64,000 nt of DNA from Myxococcus fulvus (GTDB lineage Bacteria; Myxococcota; Myxococcia; Myxococcales; Myxococcaceae). The notes beneath the pieces were generated by a model that was not told the DNA's origin, ran no database searches, and saw nothing but the letters and a program-made list of their open reading frames with translations. Position 1 is the first letter of the stretch, and each line of letters begins with the position of its first letter. Positions 47,892 through 58,274 of the stretch are shown here, piece by piece. A program made the position numbers and the translations under genes. Location: assembly GCF_900111765.1 (NCBI RefSeq), contig NZ_FOIB01000007.1, positions 310,001 to 374,000 of the forward strand, in the 5' to 3' direction.

Positions 47892-49928
47892 ATGAACCAA
47901 CACGACATGTCTGAGCCGCGCATCATCGGCGGGCGATACGTCCTCGAGCGGGTGCTCGCGGGCGGTGGGATGGGCACGGTGTGGGTGGCGACGGATCCCA
48001 AGCTCCAACGCCGCGTGGCCCTCAAGCTCATGGCCTCCCACTGTGCGCCCACCCCGCACGCCTTGCGCCAGTTCGAGTGGGAAGCGCAGGCCATCGCCCG
48101 CTTCCAGAGCCCGCACGTCATCCAGATCCACGACTGCCATCTCGAAGGCGACACCCCCTACATCGTCATGGAGCTGCTCGAGGGCGAGGACCTGGAGGCC
48201 CTGCTCAACCGGCGCGGCCGCCTGTCGCTCGCCATGGTGGAGCGGCTGCTCACGCAGGCTTCCCGCGCCCTCACGGCCGCCCACGCCGCCGGTGTCATCC
48301 ACAGAGACCTGAAGCCCGCGAACATCTTCCTTTCCCGGAGCGCGTCCGGAGAGGTCGTGAAGGTGCTGGACTTCGGGCTTGCCCTGTTGACCCAGGGTGG
48401 CACGGCGCATCCGCACCCCGAGGAGGAGATGGCGGGGACGCCGCGCTACATGAGCCCCGAGCAGCTCCGGGGGCTGTCGCCACGGTTGGACCACCGCTGC
48501 GACTTGTGGGCGCTGTCGGTGGTGGCGTACCGGGCGCTCACCGGACAGCACCCGTTCCCGCTGGAGTCGCTGCGCCAGTTCCGCCTGGGCAACGTTCCGC
48601 CGCCGCCGGTGGCGCCGTCCTCGCTGGCGCCCGAGCTGGGCACGGAGGTGGACGCGTTCTTCGCGCGAGCGCTGGACGTGGACCCGTCGAAGCGCTTCCA
48701 GTCCGCGCACGAGCTGTCCTCGGCCTTCAGCGCCAGGGTGGAGGCGGGGCGGCCCGCGCGTCCGGCCAAGGTGCTGGTGGTGGACGACGAGCCGGATGTC
48801 GCGGTGCTGATGGAGCAGGTGTTCCGCAAGCAGGTCCGGCGCAACGTCTACCAGTTCCTGTTCGCGGCGGATGGCGAGGAGGCGCTGGAGGAGCTGCGCC
48901 AGCACCCGGACACCGAGGTGGTCCTCTGCGACATCAACATGCCGAGGATGGACGGGCTCACGTTCCTGTCGCGCATCGGCGAGGTGACGACGCTCACGCG
49001 CGTGGTCATCGTCTCGGCGTACGGGGACATGAGCAACCTGCGCACGGCGATGAACCGCGGCGCGTTCGACTTCATCACCAAGCCCATCGACTTCCCGGAC
49101 CTGGAGGCCACGCTCGTCAAGACGCTCAAGCACGTGCGCGAGCTGCGGCGCACGGTGCGCTACACCGAGGAGAACGGCCTCTTGCGCATGTTCGTCCCGG
49201 GCGGCGTGCTGGAGCGGCTGCCGCCGATGATGCAGGGCACGGAGGCCATGGCGGGCGAGTGGGTGGAGGGCACCGTCGTCTTCGTCGACGTGCACGGGTT
49301 CACCCCGGTGCTCAAGGACGAGGCGCCCCCGGAGTCGCTGCGGCGGCTCAACGCCATCTTCGAGGCCATCGTCCCGGAGGTGCTCTCGCGCGGCGGCACG
49401 GTGGACAAGTTCGTGGGCGACGCGGTGATGGCCGTTTTCAGAGGCCCCGGCCACGTGGACCACGCGCTGGAGGCGTGTCTGTCCATCCGCCAGCAGCTCG
49501 AGGTCCTGGCCACGCGAGGAGGCGAGGGCGCCCCGTACGCCCACGGCGTCTGCATGGGGCTGGACTCCGGCGACGTGGTGTCCGGCAGCATCGGCGCGAA
49601 GGCGTCCGGACGGCTCGACTACACGGTGCTGGGGGACGTGGTGAACACGGCGGCCCGGCTGTCCACCCTGGCCCAGCGCGGGCAGGTGCTGCTCAGCGAG
49701 CGCACGAAGGAACGCGCGCAGGAACCCTTCGACTACGCGGCGCTGGGGCCCCAGGTGCCGCCGGGAGCCTCGGTGGAGCTGCTGGTGTACGAGCTGCTCC
49801 GAGCGGAGGGGGCGCGCACGCCGGTGTCGGAGGACTCGACGCCGTACATGCCCACTTCGGGCGGCCACGAGGAGCCCGGGGAGGGCTCCCACGAGGCCGC
49901 GGGGCTGGTGGCGCAGCCGTCCCGGTGA
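47892..49928 (+). CDS. Fusion of Ser/Thr kinase, receiver domain and class III nucleotidyl cyclase
   Basis: 678 residues in three parts. Kinase (~12-280): GGGMGTVWVA, VALKLM, HRDLKPANIFL, KVLDFGLA - intact. Receiver (~295-415): VLVVDDEPDVAVL, phospho-acceptor in VVLCDINMPRMDG, Ser in VVIVSAYG, Lys in FITKPID. Class III cyclase (~455-640): TVVFVDVHGFTPVL, VDKFVGDAVMAVF and LDYTVLGDVVNTAARLS. Both metal Asp (in FVDVHG and VGDAVM), the Lys before GD, and the Thr, Asn and Arg of the transition-state region are there, arguing for adenylate cyclase activity. A single chain could thus link kinase input, His-Asp phosphorelay and cAMP production. There is no sensor domain of its own. Confidence 0.93.
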   Translation: MNQHDMSEPRIIGGRYVLERVLAGGGMGTVWVATDPKLQRRVALKLMASHCAPTPHALRQFEWEAQAIARFQSPHVIQIHDCHLEGDTPYIVMELLEGEDLEALLNRRGRLSLAMVERLLTQASRALTAAHAAGVIHRDLKPANIFLSRSASGEVVKVLDFGLALLTQGGTAHPHPEEEMAGTPRYMSPEQLRGLSPRLDHRCDLWALSVVAYRALTGQHPFPLESLRQFRLGNVPPPPVAPSSLAPELGTEVDAFFARALDVDPSKRFQSAHELSSAFSARVEAGRPARPAKVLVVDDEPDVAVLMEQVFRKQVRRNVYQFLFAADGEEALEELRQHPDTEVVLCDINMPRMDGLTFLSRIGEVTTLTRVVIVSAYGDMSNLRTAMNRGAFDFITKPIDFPDLEATLVKTLKHVRELRRTVRYTEENGLLRMFVPGGVLERLPPMMQGTEAMAGEWVEGTVVFVDVHGFTPVLKDEAPPESLRRLNAIFEAIVPEVLSRGGTVDKFVGDAVMAVFRGPGHVDHALEACLSIRQQLEVLATRGGEGAPYAHGVCMGLDSGDVVSGSIGAKASGRLDYTVLGDVVNTAARLSTLAQRGQVLLSERTKERAQEPFDYAALGPQVPPGASVELLVYELLRAEGARTPVSEDSTPYMPTSGGHEEPGEGSHEAAGLVAQPSR

Positions 49929-49949
49929 GTCGGGACGGTGCGCGGCGCT

Positions 49950-51473
49950 TCAGCTGCTCTGGGTGACGCGCACCGTGGTGTTCATCTCGCGGCCGGTGGC
50001 CGGGTCCCGGGCGCGCATGGTGAGGATGCCTTCGATGTTCACGTCGAAGGTGATCTCCACCTGCACTCCACCGGCGCGGGCCTGCTGGATGCCGGAGAAG
50101 GTGAACTCGCCGAGCATGTCGTTGCGCGCCACCATCTCGTGGTCGCCCTGGAAGATGCGCATGGCCAGCTCGGTCTGGTTGTCCATGCTGGTGGTGGCGA
50201 GCAGCTGCTTGGCGTTGGGGATGGGCGCGTTGCGCGGGAAGACGACGTGGAAGGCGCCGCCGGCCTTCTCCAGGCCGATGGCCATGGGAATCACGTCCAA
50301 CAGCTGGATGCGCAGGTTGGTGTCGTCCTGGAGCGAGTGCGCGTAGAGCGCCGCGCCGATGGCGACCGCCTCGTCCGGGTGCACGGCCTTGCTGGGCGCC
50401 TTGCCGAAGAACTTGGTCAGCCGGTCCTGGACGATGGGCATGCGCGTCTGGCCGCCGACCAACATCACCTGGTCCACGTCCTTGGTGGACAACCCCGAGT
50501 CCACCAGCACGCGCGCCACCATCTGCAGGGTGCGGTCGACGAGGTGGTTGGTGAGCTGCTCCAGCATCTTGCGCGTGAACTTCATCTCGATGTTCAGGGG
50601 CTGGCCCTGGGACGTCATCGTGATGAAGGGGATGTTGAAGGGCACCTCGTCGCGCGCGGACAAATCAATCTTCGTGCGCTCGGCCAGGTCCTTGATGCGC
50701 TGCATGGCCACCGGGTCCGTGGCCAGGTCGATGCCCGTCTTGGCCGCGAAGTCCTTGAGGACGTGGTGGATGATGGCGTTGTCGAAGTCGATACCGCCCA
50801 GGAACACGTCGCCGCCGGTGGACTTCACCTCGAAGACGCGCTCGCGGATCTCGATGATGGAGACGTCGAAGGTGCCGCCGCCCAGGTCGTAGATGACGAC
50901 CTTCTCCTTGAGTCCCTTGCCCACGCCGTACGCGAGCGCCGCCGCGGTGGGCTCGTTGATGATGCGCACGACGTCCAGGTCGATGAGCTTGCCCGCGTCC
51001 TTCACCGACTGGCGCTGCCGGTCGTTGAAGTAGGCGGGCACCGTCACCACCGCCCGCTTGATGGGCATCTTCAGGTAGTTGGACGCGACCTCGCGAATCT
51101 TGCCGAGGATCTTCGCGCTCACTTCCTGGAGCGTGAACTCACGCTTGCCGACATCCAGCGTGACGTCGTTCTTCTTGCCGGGGCGCATGTTGTACGCCAC
51201 GACCTTCTTCATCGTCTCGACGACGTCGCTGCCGAACGGACGGCCCACCAGACGCTTGGCGCCGTAGACGGTGTTGCGCGGGTTGAGCTGCCACTGGCGC
51301 TTGGCCTCGTAGCCGATGAGCTCGTTCCCCTTGTCATCAATCGCGAAGATGGAGGGGATGGTGTACTCACCGCCCTTGTAGGGGATGAGCTTGACGTTCC
51401 CGCTGTCCTCGACAATCGCCGCGCACGAGTTGGTCGTGCCGAGGTCGATGCCGATGATGGGCTCCTTGTGCAT
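49950..51473 (-). CDS. DnaK/Hsp70-family protein lacking the C-terminal lid
   Basis: 507 residues. Complete nucleotide-binding domain (GIDLGTTNSCAAIVED, VVTVPAYFNDRQRQSVKDAG, IYDLGGGTFDVSI, VMLVGGQTRMP) and a beta-sandwich substrate domain ending NTTVRVTQSS, but the alpha-helical lid of ~100 residues and the EEVD-type tail are missing. Without a lid, substrate release is fast, or the protein is a specialised adaptor. Myxobacteria have many Hsp70 paralogues, some tied to motility and development. It is not next to grpE or dnaJ. The ATG at 51473 has a distant GGAG. Divergent from prkA. Confidence 0.93.
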   Translation of the reverse strand: MHKEPIIGIDLGTTNSCAAIVEDSGNVKLIPYKGGEYTIPSIFAIDDKGNELIGYEAKRQWQLNPRNTVYGAKRLVGRPFGSDVVETMKKVVAYNMRPGKKNDVTLDVGKREFTLQEVSAKILGKIREVASNYLKMPIKRAVVTVPAYFNDRQRQSVKDAGKLIDLDVVRIINEPTAAALAYGVGKGLKEKVVIYDLGGGTFDVSIIEIRERVFEVKSTGGDVFLGGIDFDNAIIHHVLKDFAAKTGIDLATDPVAMQRIKDLAERTKIDLSARDEVPFNIPFITMTSQGQPLNIEMKFTRKMLEQLTNHLVDRTLQMVARVLVDSGLSTKDVDQVMLVGGQTRMPIVQDRLTKFFGKAPSKAVHPDEAVAIGAALYAHSLQDDTNLRIQLLDVIPMAIGLEKAGGAFHVVFPRNAPIPNAKQLLATTSMDNQTELAMRIFQGDHEMVARNDMLGEFTFSGIQQARAGGVQVEITFDVNIEGILTMRARDPATGREMNTTVRVTQSS

Positions 51474-51792
51474 CGTGTCTGGGCTCCGGGTGGCCACCGA
51501 AGAGAAAGGCTGGACCGTAGCGCACCCCGGCCCACCACGCGAGTAAGCTGACACCCACCCGGTGCCAAAGCCCTGCAACCCCGCACCATGTCGGGCGAAA
51601 AGTGCACCTGGGCTACTCTCCCCCCTGGAGGACAGCCGGCGGCCCGAGCACGTGGGGTGGACGACACGGCGCCAAAGGGCCCTGGACTTTCCGGAGGGTG
51701 GGCGGGAAAGGTCGAGGAGCGCAGAGGACGGCCTGCGGCCCGCCGGCGGCGTGGCTAGATCAACGGACCTGGACGACGACGAGGAGAGCCAC
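51474..51792. other. Divergent Hsp70/prkA promoter region
   Basis: 319 bp with no gene. On the minus strand TTGGCA-N17-TACTCG near 51545-51575 is a weak candidate promoter for the Hsp70 gene. A run of GGCCTGCGG / CCGCCGGCGGCG-type repeats lies near 51730-51755. No sigma-54 consensus was found. Confidence 0.35.
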
Positions 51793-54042
51793 GTGGACGC
51801 GAAGGGGTATCTGCAGGAAGTGGGCACGCAGGTGAACGCCGACTTCGTCAAGAACCGTTCGATCCTGTCCTTCGAGGAGTACCTGTCGCTCTTCCTGAAC
51901 GACCCCAAGGCCCAGGCGCGCAACGCGGCGCAGTACCTGCGGGACGTGATGGACCACTTCGGGACGGAGACGGTGCCGCACCCGACGGGGAGCATCCGGC
52001 GCTTCAAGGTGTTCGATGCGCAGCACAACGAGCGCGACGGACGGGTGGCGGGGCAGGAGGAGGTGCAGAACGCCATCTACCGGGTGCTCGGCAACTTCGT
52101 GCGCGCCGGCCGCATCAACAAGCTCATCTTCCTGCACGGCCCCAACGGCAGCGCCAAGTCCTCGCTGGTCAACGCGCTCAAGTCGGGGATGGAGACGTAC
52201 TCGCGCCTGCCGCAGGGCGCGCTGTACCGCATCGCCTGGGTGTTCCCCTCGGAGAAGCTCATCAAGGGCTCCATCGGCTTCGGGGAGCGGGCCACCACGG
52301 GGGACGGGGAGCTGACGACCTTCGCGCACCTGGACGCGGAGTCCATCGACCTGCGCATGCCCTGCGAGCTGAGGGACCATCCGCTCTTCGCCATGCCCGC
52401 GGTGGACCGGCGCAAGGTGCTGGAGACGGCGCTCAAGAAGAAGGGGCTGGGCAATGGGGACGGGGAGACGGGGGACTTCATCCTCTCCGACTACGTGCGC
52501 GACGGCGAGCTGTGCTCCAAGTGCCGGCGCATCTACACGGCGCTGCTCAATTCCTACAACGGCGACTGGCTGAAGGTGATGCGCCACGTCCAGGTGGAGC
52601 GCTTCTATGTGTCCCGGCGCTACCAGGTGGCCACGGTGACGGTGGAGCCGCAGATGAGCGTGGACGCGGTGGTGCAGCAGCTCACCGCGGACCGCACCCA
52701 GCTCAACGTCCCCGCGCCCCTGCACAGCACGGTGCTCTTCGAGCCGCACGGGCCCCTGGTGCACGCCAACCGCGGGCTCATCGAGTACGCGGACCTGCTC
52801 AAGCGGCCGCTCGAGGCCTTCAAGTACCTGCTGGGCTTCAGCGAGACGAGCGAGGTGCCGCTCGAGCCCTTCGTGCTCCAGCTGGACGAGGTGCTCATCG
52901 CGTCCTCGAACGAGAAGCACCTGGGCGCGTTCAAGGAGCTGCCGGACTTCGCGTCGTTCAAGGGGCGAATCGAGCTGGTGCGCGTGCCGTACCTGCGCCG
53001 CTACCGCACCGAGCAGCAGATCTACGACACGCAGGTGTCCGCGACGACGGTGGGCAAGCACGTGGCGCCGCACGCGACGGCGGTGGCCGCGATGTGGGCG
53101 GTGCTCACGCGGCTCAAGAAGCCGATTCCGGACCGCTACCCCAGCGACGTGAAGGAGCTCATCGACCACGTCACGCCGGTGGAGAAGCTGCACCTGTACG
53201 AGGAGGGCGCGCCGCCGGACCGGCTCAGCCTGGCCAACACCAAGGAGCTGCGCAAGCTGCGCGAGGAGCTCTTCACCGAGTCGGACGCGTACCCCAACTA
53301 CGAGGGGCGCATGGGCGCCAGCGCGCGGGAGATAAAAACGGCGCTGTTCAACGCCGCGCAGAACCCCGACTACAAGTGCCTCAACGCGCTCGCGGTGCTG
53401 GAGGAGCTGGAGGCCATCTGCAAGGACAAGAGCGTCTACGAGTTCCTGCTGCAGGAGGTGGTGGACGGCTACCATGACCACGAGGCCTTCGTGCGCGTGG
53501 CGGAGACCGAGTACCTGGACCGCGTGGACACCGAGGTGCGCGAGTCCATGGGCCTGGTGTCCGAGGGCCAGTACCGGGAGCTGGTGGAGCGCTACATCCA
53601 GAGCGTGAGCCACTGGGTGCGCGGCGAGAAGATGCGCAACCGCGTCACGGGCGAGATGGAGAAGCCGGATGAGCAGCGCATGCAGGAGGTGGAGGCCATC
53701 GTCATGCCCCGGGGCGAGGAGGCGGCGGACTTCCGTCGGGGGCTCATCGCCTCCATCGGCGCCCACCGGCTGGACAACCCGGACGTGGTGATGGACTACG
53801 CGCGCGTGTTCCCGGACATGTTCAAGCGCCTGAGGGACCACTACTTCGAGGAGCGCAAGCGCGTCTTGCGCAAGAACAAGGAGAACGTCCTCAAGTACCT
53901 CTCCGAGGACCGGGCGCAGCTGACGTCGCGCGAGCAGACCCAGGTGCAGAGCACGCTCAAGACGATGGCGGAGCGCTACGGCTACTGCGAGCACTGCGCG
54001 AAGGACGCCATCCTGTTCCTGATGAAGAAGCGCTACGCATGA
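51793..54042 (+). CDS. prkA: PrkA (YeaG-type) AAA+ serine protein kinase
   Basis: 749 residues; family members are usually ~630-690, so there are extra loops. FLHGPNGSAKSSLVNAL is the P-loop. ILSFEEYLSLFLNDP, LQLDEVLIASSNEKHL and LVRVPYLRRYRTEQQIYD are characteristic. PrkA homologues respond to nitrogen or carbon stress and sporulation; newer work on relatives shows AAA+ protease activity. The start is GTG 51793 with GAGGAG 6 nt upstream, giving MDAKGYLQEVGT; a longer frame from 51562 is rejected because its first 77 codons are non-specific. The YeaH/SpoVR partners that usually follow are missing. Confidence 0.93.
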   Translation: MDAKGYLQEVGTQVNADFVKNRSILSFEEYLSLFLNDPKAQARNAAQYLRDVMDHFGTETVPHPTGSIRRFKVFDAQHNERDGRVAGQEEVQNAIYRVLGNFVRAGRINKLIFLHGPNGSAKSSLVNALKSGMETYSRLPQGALYRIAWVFPSEKLIKGSIGFGERATTGDGELTTFAHLDAESIDLRMPCELRDHPLFAMPAVDRRKVLETALKKKGLGNGDGETGDFILSDYVRDGELCSKCRRIYTALLNSYNGDWLKVMRHVQVERFYVSRRYQVATVTVEPQMSVDAVVQQLTADRTQLNVPAPLHSTVLFEPHGPLVHANRGLIEYADLLKRPLEAFKYLLGFSETSEVPLEPFVLQLDEVLIASSNEKHLGAFKELPDFASFKGRIELVRVPYLRRYRTEQQIYDTQVSATTVGKHVAPHATAVAAMWAVLTRLKKPIPDRYPSDVKELIDHVTPVEKLHLYEEGAPPDRLSLANTKELRKLREELFTESDAYPNYEGRMGASAREIKTALFNAAQNPDYKCLNALAVLEELEAICKDKSVYEFLLQEVVDGYHDHEAFVRVAETEYLDRVDTEVRESMGLVSEGQYRELVERYIQSVSHWVRGEKMRNRVTGEMEKPDEQRMQEVEAIVMPRGEEAADFRRGLIASIGAHRLDNPDVVMDYARVFPDMFKRLRDHYFEERKRVLRKNKENVLKYLSEDRAQLTSREQTQVQSTLKTMAERYGYCEHCAKDAILFLMKKRYA

Positions 54043-54167
54043 TGAGCGGGCGAGCGGGCTGACGGGGCCTGCTCGGGCGCCTGCTTTCCATTGGTCAGCG
54101 GGCTCGGGAAGATGGGGACGTCGAGCGAGTTCGCAGTCCTACGCGCTTCCTTCATCCCGGAGAGTCG

Positions 54168-55043
54168 ATGACCCGCTTCCTCCTGGGCGCCCCCGTCGCC
54201 CTGCTCGCCCTCGCGTCGTGTGCCGGCGCCTCGTCGCCCCACGCGAGCGCTCCCGCGCCCAAGGCCCCTGCCGAGGTCGTGCGCGTGGTGGCGATGCCCG
54301 AGCCCGCGCGGCCGACGCGCAAGGAGATGGTGCGCCGCATCCTCCCGCACAACGTGCGGCTGCAGATCGCCGAGGGCGACAACGTGCGCCGCACGGCGTC
54401 CGGCGTGGTGGTGGGCTCGGAGCGGAGCGAGGACGGGGTGGTGGCGTGGGTGGTGACCAACGCGCACGCGGTGGTGATGGAGGACCTGAAGGCCCCGGAG
54501 CTGCGCGTGCTGGTGGACCGGCGCGGGGACGTGGAGACGCACGTGGGGCAGGTGGTGGCGCGCGGCAAGGTGCCGGAGATGGACCTGGCGCTGATTCGCG
54601 TGCCGGGGCTCGGGCTGCCCGCGGTGGAGCTGGCGGAGGAGGCGGAGCTGGAGCCAGGCGAGGACGTCGTCGTGGCGGCGTCTCCGTTCGGCCGCGCGCT
54701 GTCGTTGTCCGGCGGCATGTTGTCCCAGGTGGAGTGGGACCGGGAGTCGCGGCGGCCGAAGCTGGTGAAGACCGACGCGCCCATCGGCTACGGCGCGTCG
54801 GGCGGCGGCATCTTCAGCCTGGAGACAGGCCGGCTGCTCGCCATCGTGGAGGGCTACCGCACCGCGCAGGTGGACTTCGAGGTGCAGCAGGAGAACTTCA
54901 GCTTCGATGTGCCCATGCCTGGCGAGACGTTCGCCGCGCCGAGCACCAAGGTGCGCCAGTTCCTCAAGGCCCAGGGCTTTGGACGGCTGCTCGAGCGCAG
55001 CCTGCCTGGTGAGGGAGGCGTCGCCCACGCCGCGGGTCGCTGA
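54168..55043 (+). CDS. Trypsin-like (S1C/DegP-type) serine protease, lipoprotein
   Basis: 291 residues with lipoprotein signal MTRFLLGAPVALLALASC (Cys18), an Ala/Pro linker, then a single trypsin-like domain with the full triad: His100 in VVTNAHAV, Asp139 in PEMDLALIRV and Ser211 in IGYGASGGGIF. It lacks the PDZ domains of DegP/HtrA. It would degrade or process envelope proteins while membrane-anchored. The stop codon lies inside a perfect terminator hairpin. No neighbour defines a substrate. Confidence 0.88.
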   Translation: MTRFLLGAPVALLALASCAGASSPHASAPAPKAPAEVVRVVAMPEPARPTRKEMVRRILPHNVRLQIAEGDNVRRTASGVVVGSERSEDGVVAWVVTNAHAVVMEDLKAPELRVLVDRRGDVETHVGQVVARGKVPEMDLALIRVPGLGLPAVELAEEAELEPGEDVVVAASPFGRALSLSGGMLSQVEWDRESRRPKLVKTDAPIGYGASGGGIFSLETGRLLAIVEGYRTAQVDFEVQQENFSFDVPMPGETFAAPSTKVRQFLKAQGFGRLLERSLPGEGGVAHAAGR

Positions 55044-55054
55044 CCCGCCTTTTT
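55032..55054 (+). terminator. Intrinsic terminator overlapping a stop codon
   Basis: GCGGGTC (55032-55038), loop GCT, GACCCGC (55042-55048), then C and five T. The TGA stop of the protease gene (55041-55043) lies at the start of the right arm, so translation up to the stop would interfere with hairpin formation. Confidence 0.88.
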
Positions 55055-55121
55055 GTCGACAGGCGCCCCGTCCGCGCTACATCCGTCCCGCTCTTTTTTC
55101 GCGTCACCAGGAGGCGAGCGC

Positions 55122-55574
55122 ATGTCCGGACGGGTTTCGTGGGATCAGTACTTCATGGACATCGCGAAGCAGGTGGCCACCCGGGCCACGTGTGATCGCA
55201 AGCACGTCGGCGCCGTCATCGTCCGGGGCCGCACCATCCTGTCCACCGGCTACAACGGCTCCATCCGCGGGCTGCCCCACTGCGACGACGTGGGCCACAT
55301 GATGGAGAACGGACACTGCGTGGCCACGGTGCACGCGGAGGCCAACGCCATCATCCAGGCGGCCACCAACGGCGTGGGCATCGACGGGGCGACCATCTAC
55401 ACCACCGCCAGCCCCTGCTGGCCGTGCTTCAAGCTGATCGCCAACGCGGGGCTGGTGCGCATCGTCTTCGGCGAGTTCTACCGGGACCCTCGCATCTTCG
55501 AGGTCGCCACCCGGCTCAACCTGGAGCTGGTGGGCCTGGGCGAGGCGTCGCGTCCGCCCGCGTCGTCGACCTGA
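55122..55574 (+). CDS. dCMP deaminase
   Basis: 150 residues. Zinc site and catalytic Glu are plain: VATVHAEANAI (His-Ala-Glu) and TASPCWPCFKL (PCxxC). TRATCDRKHVGAVIVRGRTI and STGYNGSIRGLPHCDD are ComEB/Dcd-type signatures, the first Cys/His set often binding a second zinc. It deaminates dCMP to dUMP for thymidylate synthesis. The ATG at 55122 has AGGAGG 8 nt before it. It follows a strong terminator, so it has its own promoter (not identified with certainty). Confidence 0.94.
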   Translation: MSGRVSWDQYFMDIAKQVATRATCDRKHVGAVIVRGRTILSTGYNGSIRGLPHCDDVGHMMENGHCVATVHAEANAIIQAATNGVGIDGATIYTTASPCWPCFKLIANAGLVRIVFGEFYRDPRIFEVATRLNLELVGLGEASRPPASST

Positions 55575-55672
55575 GCCGGAAGCACCCGGACACACGCTTC
55601 GGAAGCGCCACGGGAAACGTCACCCGGACAACACTTGGGAGCCTGCGCAAGTAGGCGTCGCTACACGGGAAT

Positions 55673-55688
55673 TTGCCGGTTCCGGCAA
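55673..55688. promoter_or_regulatory. Perfect inverted repeat upstream of histidine-kinase gene
   Basis: TTGCCGG-TT-CCGGCAA (55673-55688), followed by TTGACG at 55706-55711, a possible -35 box with only a poor -10 after it. Likely an operator in the promoter of the gene at 55791. Confidence 0.5.
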
Positions 55689-55790
55689 GAATTACCGACC
55701 CAGGGTTGACGTTGTGGAACACGGTCCCTAACTCTTGGCCGCGGTGGGGTGGCGGCGGGGGAGGGAGACGAAAAACCCGAGGAGTTTCCG

Positions 55791-56471
55791 TTGGTTAGCT
55801 CGACGGCTGTGTCCAGCAGCATGGTGCGTGTCCAGGAGTCGACGGATCCGGTGGTGGGCGCTGCCCGCTACGGTGCCGTGCAGACGCTGATGGACAGCCT
55901 GCTGCACGACGTCCGCAACCCGCTCAACGCGATGGCCATCCATCTGGAGGTGCTGTCGGAGAAGCTGAAGGCGGAGACGGGGCAGGTGCCCCCGTCGCAG
56001 GAGAAGAACCTCAAGGCGCTGCGCGAGCAGATCCAGCGCGTGGACGGCATCCTGCGGCAGTTCTCCGACTTCATCGTGTCCAAGGGCGGCGCGGCGGGCG
56101 AGGTGGACCTGTCGGACGCGACGACGCGGGCGATGAGCGTGGTGGCGCACGAGGGCCGCAAGCGCCGCGCCACGATGCAGGTGGCCGTGGAGGCGGGGGT
56201 GCGGGTGCGCCTCTCGGACACCTCGGAGCTCGGTTTCTTCGTCATCCAGGCGCTGCTGCGGGGAGTCCGGCGGGCGGAAGGTGGGGGCTCGGTGCGCGTG
56301 ACGGTGCGCGCGGACGGCCCGGTGGCGGTGCTGGAGGTCGAGGACACGGGAGGGGACGGCGCGCCGGAGCTGGCGGACGCCGTGGCCGCGCTGGGGCTGC
56401 GCTGTTCGCAGCTGGGTGTGGACCTCCATGTCCGCGGTGGTTCCTGCCGTCTCATCTTTCCTCGCGCTTGA
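55791..56471 (+). CDS. Histidine-kinase-like protein with degenerate ATPase domain
   Basis: 226 residues. The DHp domain is well preserved (LMDSLLHDVRNPLNAMAIHL, with the His of the H box). In the ATPase-like part the Asn box reads IQALLRGVRRA without the Asn, while the G1 box is only partly kept (VEDTGGDGAPEL) and the G2 region ends abruptly at SCRLIFPRA. It may dimerise and serve as a phosphotransfer or scaffold partner, or be a very divergent kinase. The start at TTG 55791 is behind GAGGAG; a GTG at 55749 would add 14 residues. The following gene, 78 bp on, is an NtrC-type regulator, its likely partner. Confidence 0.78.
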   Translation: MVSSTAVSSSMVRVQESTDPVVGAARYGAVQTLMDSLLHDVRNPLNAMAIHLEVLSEKLKAETGQVPPSQEKNLKALREQIQRVDGILRQFSDFIVSKGGAAGEVDLSDATTRAMSVVAHEGRKRRATMQVAVEAGVRVRLSDTSELGFFVIQALLRGVRRAEGGGSVRVTVRADGPVAVLEVEDTGGDGAPELADAVAALGLRCSQLGVDLHVRGGSCRLIFPRA

Positions 56472-56549
56472 GGGCTGTACCGAGCAGCGGGCTTCTCATT
56501 CAGAGTCATCCCCAATCCGCGTCACGACGCAGTACCGGAGGTCTTCATC

Positions 56550-57986
<1,437 letters not shown>

Positions 57987-58062
57987 CCTGACGGGTAGGA
58001 AATCCCCTCCGGATTCCGCGCTGTTGGAGCGGCCCGGAGGTAGGGCGACGGAGGCCTCGGCA

Positions 58063-58089
58063 GGAGGGGTCGGCAGGGGCCGACCCTCC
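58063..58089 (+). terminator. Hairpin after NtrC-type gene
   Basis: GGAGGGGTCGGC (58063-58074) pairs with GCCGACCCTCC (58079-58089) with one bulged G and an AGGG loop. No U-run. Between it and the next gene TTGACT (58110-58115) may mark a promoter, without a good -10. Confidence 0.55.
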
Positions 58090-58274
58090 GCGAAACCCCG
58101 CGTCAATTCTTGACTTTTGACCTCTGGACAAGGGATTCTGCGGTCGCCTCCCACCCACAGGGAGGGCCCGGCCGTACAGGTCGACGCTCCGGGCGACTCC
58201 GAAGCCTTCAACTCGGCAAATCAGGAGTGTGCATCAGGGTGCCGCCGGGGGGGCACAAGGAAGGCCACAACGCA

